DNA from: Myxococcus sp.
GTDB lineage: Bacteria > Myxococcota > Myxococcia > Myxococcales > Myxococcaceae
NCBI GenBank assembly: GCA_014879945.1
Contig: JACSRE010000216.1
Span: 1-35,909 of the forward strand
DNA: 35,909 bases
Direction: 5' to 3'
Every line of letters begins with the position of its first letter. Position 1 is the stretch's first letter. The notes beneath the pieces were generated by a model. That model made no database searches, was not told the DNA's origin, and saw only the letters and a program-made list of their open reading frames with translations. The position numbers and the translations under genes were made by a program. Of this stretch, positions 33,812 through 35,909 are shown piece after piece.

Positions 33812-34450
33812 TCAGCCTGGGGTGGCGTCGGGCTGGGCGTCGGGGCGCGCGGCCTGAACGTGCGGCAGGGCCAGGCAGGCCTGCTCCACCCTCACCAGCA
33901 GGGGGAACTTCTCGACGTTGCCGCCGAAGCGGCGCGCGCCGAAGAGCTGGGGAACGAGGCAGCAGTCGGCCCAGGTGAAGGTGTCGCCGAACGAGAACGT
34001 GCCGGCGTGCTTCGACGCCAGCTTCTCGAGCCCCTCGAGGCCCAGGTCGATGAAGTGCGCCGCCCACTTCTTCTCGTCGACGCCGAGCGCCTTGAGGTGG
34101 TTGAGCGTCGAGAGGTTGTGGAAGGGCTGAATGCCCGAGTTGATCAGCTCGACCATCGCCCGCACCTGCGCGCGGCCCACCAGCGACCTCGGGAGCAGCG
34201 GCTTCTCGGGGTAGCGCTCCTCGAGGTACTCGAAGATGGCGACCGACTGCGAGATGGCCGAGGTGACGCCGCCCTCTTCCACCTCGAGCACCGGCACGTA
34301 GCCCGCGGGGTTGCGGTCGCGGTGCAGCGCCTCGTGCTGCTCACCCTTGATGAGCGACACCGGCACGTACTCGTAGGGCAGGCCCTTGAAGTGGAGCGCC
34401 AGGCGCACGCGGTAGCTCGAGCTCGACCGCCAGTAGTTGAAGAGCTTCAC
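33812..34450 (-). CDS. maiA: Maleylacetoacetate isomerase (zeta-class GST)
   Basis: 212 residues, GTG 34450 overlapping the fahA stop (GTGA). Isomerises maleylacetoacetate to fumarylacetoacetate with glutathione. N-terminal thioredoxin-like domain: KLFNYWRSSSSYRVRLAL carries the zeta SS-S motif (S9-S12, Ser where mammals have Cys), the cis-Pro in GYVPVLEV, and QSVAIFEYLEE for glutathione binding. The C-terminal helical domain has FHNLSTL and FSFGDTFTWADCCLVPQLF. The tail after VQAARPDAQ is short and Pro/Ala-rich. Context in the homogentisate operon supports the specific call over a general GST. Confidence 0.93.
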   Translation of the reverse strand: MKLFNYWRSSSSYRVRLALHFKGLPYEYVPVSLIKGEQHEALHRDRNPAGYVPVLEVEEGGVTSAISQSVAIFEYLEERYPEKPLLPRSLVGRAQVRAMVELINSGIQPFHNLSTLNHLKALGVDEKKWAAHFIDLGLEGLEKLASKHAGTFSFGDTFTWADCCLVPQLFGARRFGGNVEKFPLLVRVEQACLALPHVQAARPDAQPDATPG

Positions 34451-35433
34451 GCGCGCTTCTCGGTCTTCACGCGCTGGTCGATGCGCCCGAACAGGCTCTT
34501 GCCCGCGGCGTCGAACATCTCGATCTCCACCCGGTCGCCGTGCTTCAGGAAGGGCGTCTTCGGCGCGCCCGTCTCGATGGTCTCGATCATGCGCACCTCG
34601 GCCAGGCACGAGATGCCGCGCGCCCGGTCTTCGTTCGACACCGTGCCGCTGCCGAGGATGGTGCCGGCGACGAACTGCCGCGTCCTGGTGAGGTGCTCGA
34701 TGAGGCGGAAGAAGCTGAAGTGCATCTCGGGCCCGGCGTGGGTGTCGCCCACCTGGGTGCCGTTGAGCCACGTCTTGAGCGTCAGGTGCACCCGGCCGTC
34801 GCGCCAGGCGTCACCGAGCTCATCGGGCGTGCAGGCGACGGGCGAGAACGCGGTGGCGGGCTTCCCCTGGAAGAAGCCGAAGCCCTTGGCCAGCTCCTCG
34901 GGGATGAGGTTGCGCAGGCTGACGTCGTTCACCGCCATCACCAGGCGCACGTAGGGCGCGGCCTCGGAGGCCTTCACGCCCATCGGCACGTCACCCAGCA
35001 CCACCGCCAGCTCCGACTCGAAGTCGCAGCCCCAGGCCTCGTCGCGAATGACGATGTCGTCGGTGGGGCCGATGAGGTGACCGCTGCCGCCCTGGTACAC
35101 CAGCGGGTCGGTCTCGAGCGTCGGCGGCGGGTCTGCCTTGCGGGCCTTGCGCACCAGCCGCACGTGGTTGAGGTAGGCGCTGCCGTCGACCCACTCGTAC
35201 GCGCGCGGCAGGGGGCTGTGGAGCTTCGTCGCGTCGTACGGCTCCGAGGCGACGGCGCCGGCTTCGAGCTGCTCGGCGAGGGCCTCGAGCTTCGGCTCGG
35301 CGCGGCTCCAGTCGTCGAGCGCGGCCTGCAGGGTGGGGGCGATGGCCGAGGCGTCGGTGATGGCCGACAGGTCGCGCTTGACGACGACGAGGCTGCCGTC
35401 GCGCGTGCCGTTGCGTTTGGTCGCGAGCTTCAT
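34447..35433 (-). CDS. fahA: Fumarylacetoacetate hydrolase family protein (fumarylacetoacetase)
   Basis: 328 residues from ATG 35433, with GGAAGG as ribosome site. Cleaves fumarylacetoacetate to fumarate and acetoacetate, ending tyrosine breakdown. FAH-fold landmarks: CDFESELAVVLGD with metal ligands E139 and E141, AVNDVSLRNLIPEE (D170), KGFGFFQGKPATAFSPVA, GTILGSGTVSNED and the late FLKHGDRVEIEM. This is the ~330-residue bacterial form, lacking the SH3-like N-domain of animal enzymes. Translationally coupled to maiA downstream. Confidence 0.93.
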   Translation of the reverse strand: MKLATKRNGTRDGSLVVVKRDLSAITDASAIAPTLQAALDDWSRAEPKLEALAEQLEAGAVASEPYDATKLHSPLPRAYEWVDGSAYLNHVRLVRKARKADPPPTLETDPLVYQGGSGHLIGPTDDIVIRDEAWGCDFESELAVVLGDVPMGVKASEAAPYVRLVMAVNDVSLRNLIPEELAKGFGFFQGKPATAFSPVACTPDELGDAWRDGRVHLTLKTWLNGTQVGDTHAGPEMHFSFFRLIEHLTRTRQFVAGTILGSGTVSNEDRARGISCLAEVRMIETIETGAPKTPFLKHGDRVEIEMFDAAGKSLFGRIDQRVKTEKRA

Positions 35434-35482
35434 GCGAGCCTTCCATCGCGGGGCCCCGCAGGTGTCAAGGCTGGCGGGGCGT

Positions 35483-35909
35483 TCAGCGCAGCTGCTGCTC
35501 GAGCTCGTCGAGCTGCTTCCACGCGTCTTTGCGCGAGGCGTCGTCCGAGGCTGACTTCACCGCGGTCGTCGCGTTCTTGAGGAAGGTGCGCAGCATGCGG
35601 TCGGGCTCGCCCATGTCGGCCTCACGCTTGTCGAGCTTGCTCTCGACACGATGGAGGCGCGCCTCGAGCTGGGCCTGCGTCAGCCCCTTCGCGACCGGCT
35701 TGCCGGCCACCACGGGCTTGTCGGCCACCACGGGCTTGTCGGCCACCACCGGCTTGTCGGCCACCACCGGCTTGTCGGCCACCACCGGCTTGTCGGCCAC
35801 CACGGGCTGGTCGGCCACCACGGGCTTGTCGGCCACCACCGGCTTGTCGGCCACCACGGGCTTGTCGGCCACCACGGGCTTGTCGGCCACCACGGGCTTG
35901 TCGGCCACC
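35483..35909 (-). CDS. Repeat-containing protein with C-terminal coiled coil (N-terminus beyond the window)
   Basis: The frame is open at the right edge, so the start is not seen. At least 142 residues remain. The visible part begins with twelve copies of the hexapeptide ADKPVV (one ADQPVV, the last degenerate AGKPVA), followed by a charged, predicted helical or coiled-coil tail (~LTQAQLEARLHRVESKLDKRE... and KDAWKQLDELEQQLR). Lys/Pro repeats like this make extended, TonB-like or cell-wall-spanning linkers; the function here is unknown. The stop lies 49 nt upstream of fahA on the same strand. Confidence 0.7.
   Translation of the reverse strand, partial: VADKPVVADKPVVADKPVVADKPVVADKPVVADQPVVADKPVVADKPVVADKPVVADKPVVADKPVVAGKPVAKGLTQAQLEARLHRVESKLDKREADMGEPDRMLRTFLKNATTAVKSASDDASRKDAWKQLDELEQQLR
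35690..35909 (-). repeat. 18-bp tandem repeat encoding ADKPVV
   Basis: About 12 contiguous copies of an 18-bp unit (minus strand GACAAGCCCGTGGTGGCC), continuing past the right edge. Copies differ mainly at the Pro codon (CCC or CCG), and one has Lys to Gln. The unit length preserves the reading frame, so copy-number change would lengthen or shorten the protein without frameshift. Confidence 0.9.

Noticed and set aside
35690-35909. Possible CRISPR array
   Set aside because: The 18-bp units are contiguous with no spacers and stay in a reading frame, so this is a coding tandem repeat.

Overview
The window is a 35.9-kb piece of a very GC-rich bacterial chromosome. Coding density is high, third codon positions are strongly G/C, intergenic gaps are short, and exported lipoproteins and Tat substrates are numerous. 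A sigma-54 activator, a kinase-like protein without catalytic residues, a CheW/CheY/CheA/CheC module and several DUF-type envelope proteins together suggest a myxobacterium-like member of Myxococcota. That assignment is inference; no rRNA or marker tree is available here. I see no IS element, phage gene, CRISPR array, tRNA or rRNA, so this looks like ordinary chromosome.

Layout. (1) 2-7062: a 5'-truncated tgt fused to an MnmC-like methyltransferase domain, a degenerate tail-anchored pseudokinase, a Nudix hydrolase translationally coupled to a small envelope protein (probably frameshifted), an NtrC-type sigma-54 activator, a secreted protein of unknown function and an ElaA-like acetyltransferase. 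(2) 7073-9172: an E. coli-type inosine-guanosine kinase (gsk), whose conserved N-terminus can only be reached from a CTG start codon, behind a GIN/DUF2807-like lipoprotein. (3) 9340-13036: a hairpin-rich leader, then a CxxCH protein, a lipoprotein and a Tat-exported DUF1501 protein in one operon, then a small outer-membrane or secreted protein. (4) 13055-16234: a LysR regulator diverging from an FAD monooxygenase with a coupled DUF4149-like membrane protein; a perfect TTGTT-N11-AACAA site lies at the LysR start. (5) 16243-22239: a large beta-propeller lipoprotein with a good terminator, a TPR/DUF1444-like protein, NAD-type isocitrate dehydrogenase with a coupled lipoprotein, and an overlooked 43-codon membrane mini-gene. 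(6) 22352-29564: a 1245-residue lipoprotein with TPR-like and transglutaminase domains, then cheW-cheY-cheA-cheC. (7) 29561-35433: the tyrosine/homogentisate pathway (hppD, hmgA, maiA, fahA) with a Tat-lipoprotein pirin between its two parts. (8) Right edge: a partial gene with a 12-unit ADKPVV repeat.

How the genes work together. HppD, HmgA, MaiA and FahA form a complete route from 4-hydroxyphenylpyruvate to fumarate plus acetoacetate, and Icd supplies the TCA step. CheW, CheY, CheA and CheC form a signalling core without a receptor or adaptation enzymes in view. The LysR and monooxygenase pair looks like a self-contained regulated unit. The points most worth a second look are the CTG-initiated gsk, the Tgt-MnmC fusion with an altered anticodon-recognition loop, the LysR operator, the inverted repeat upstream of hmgA, the 43-residue membrane ORF and the probable one-base frameshift near 3830.
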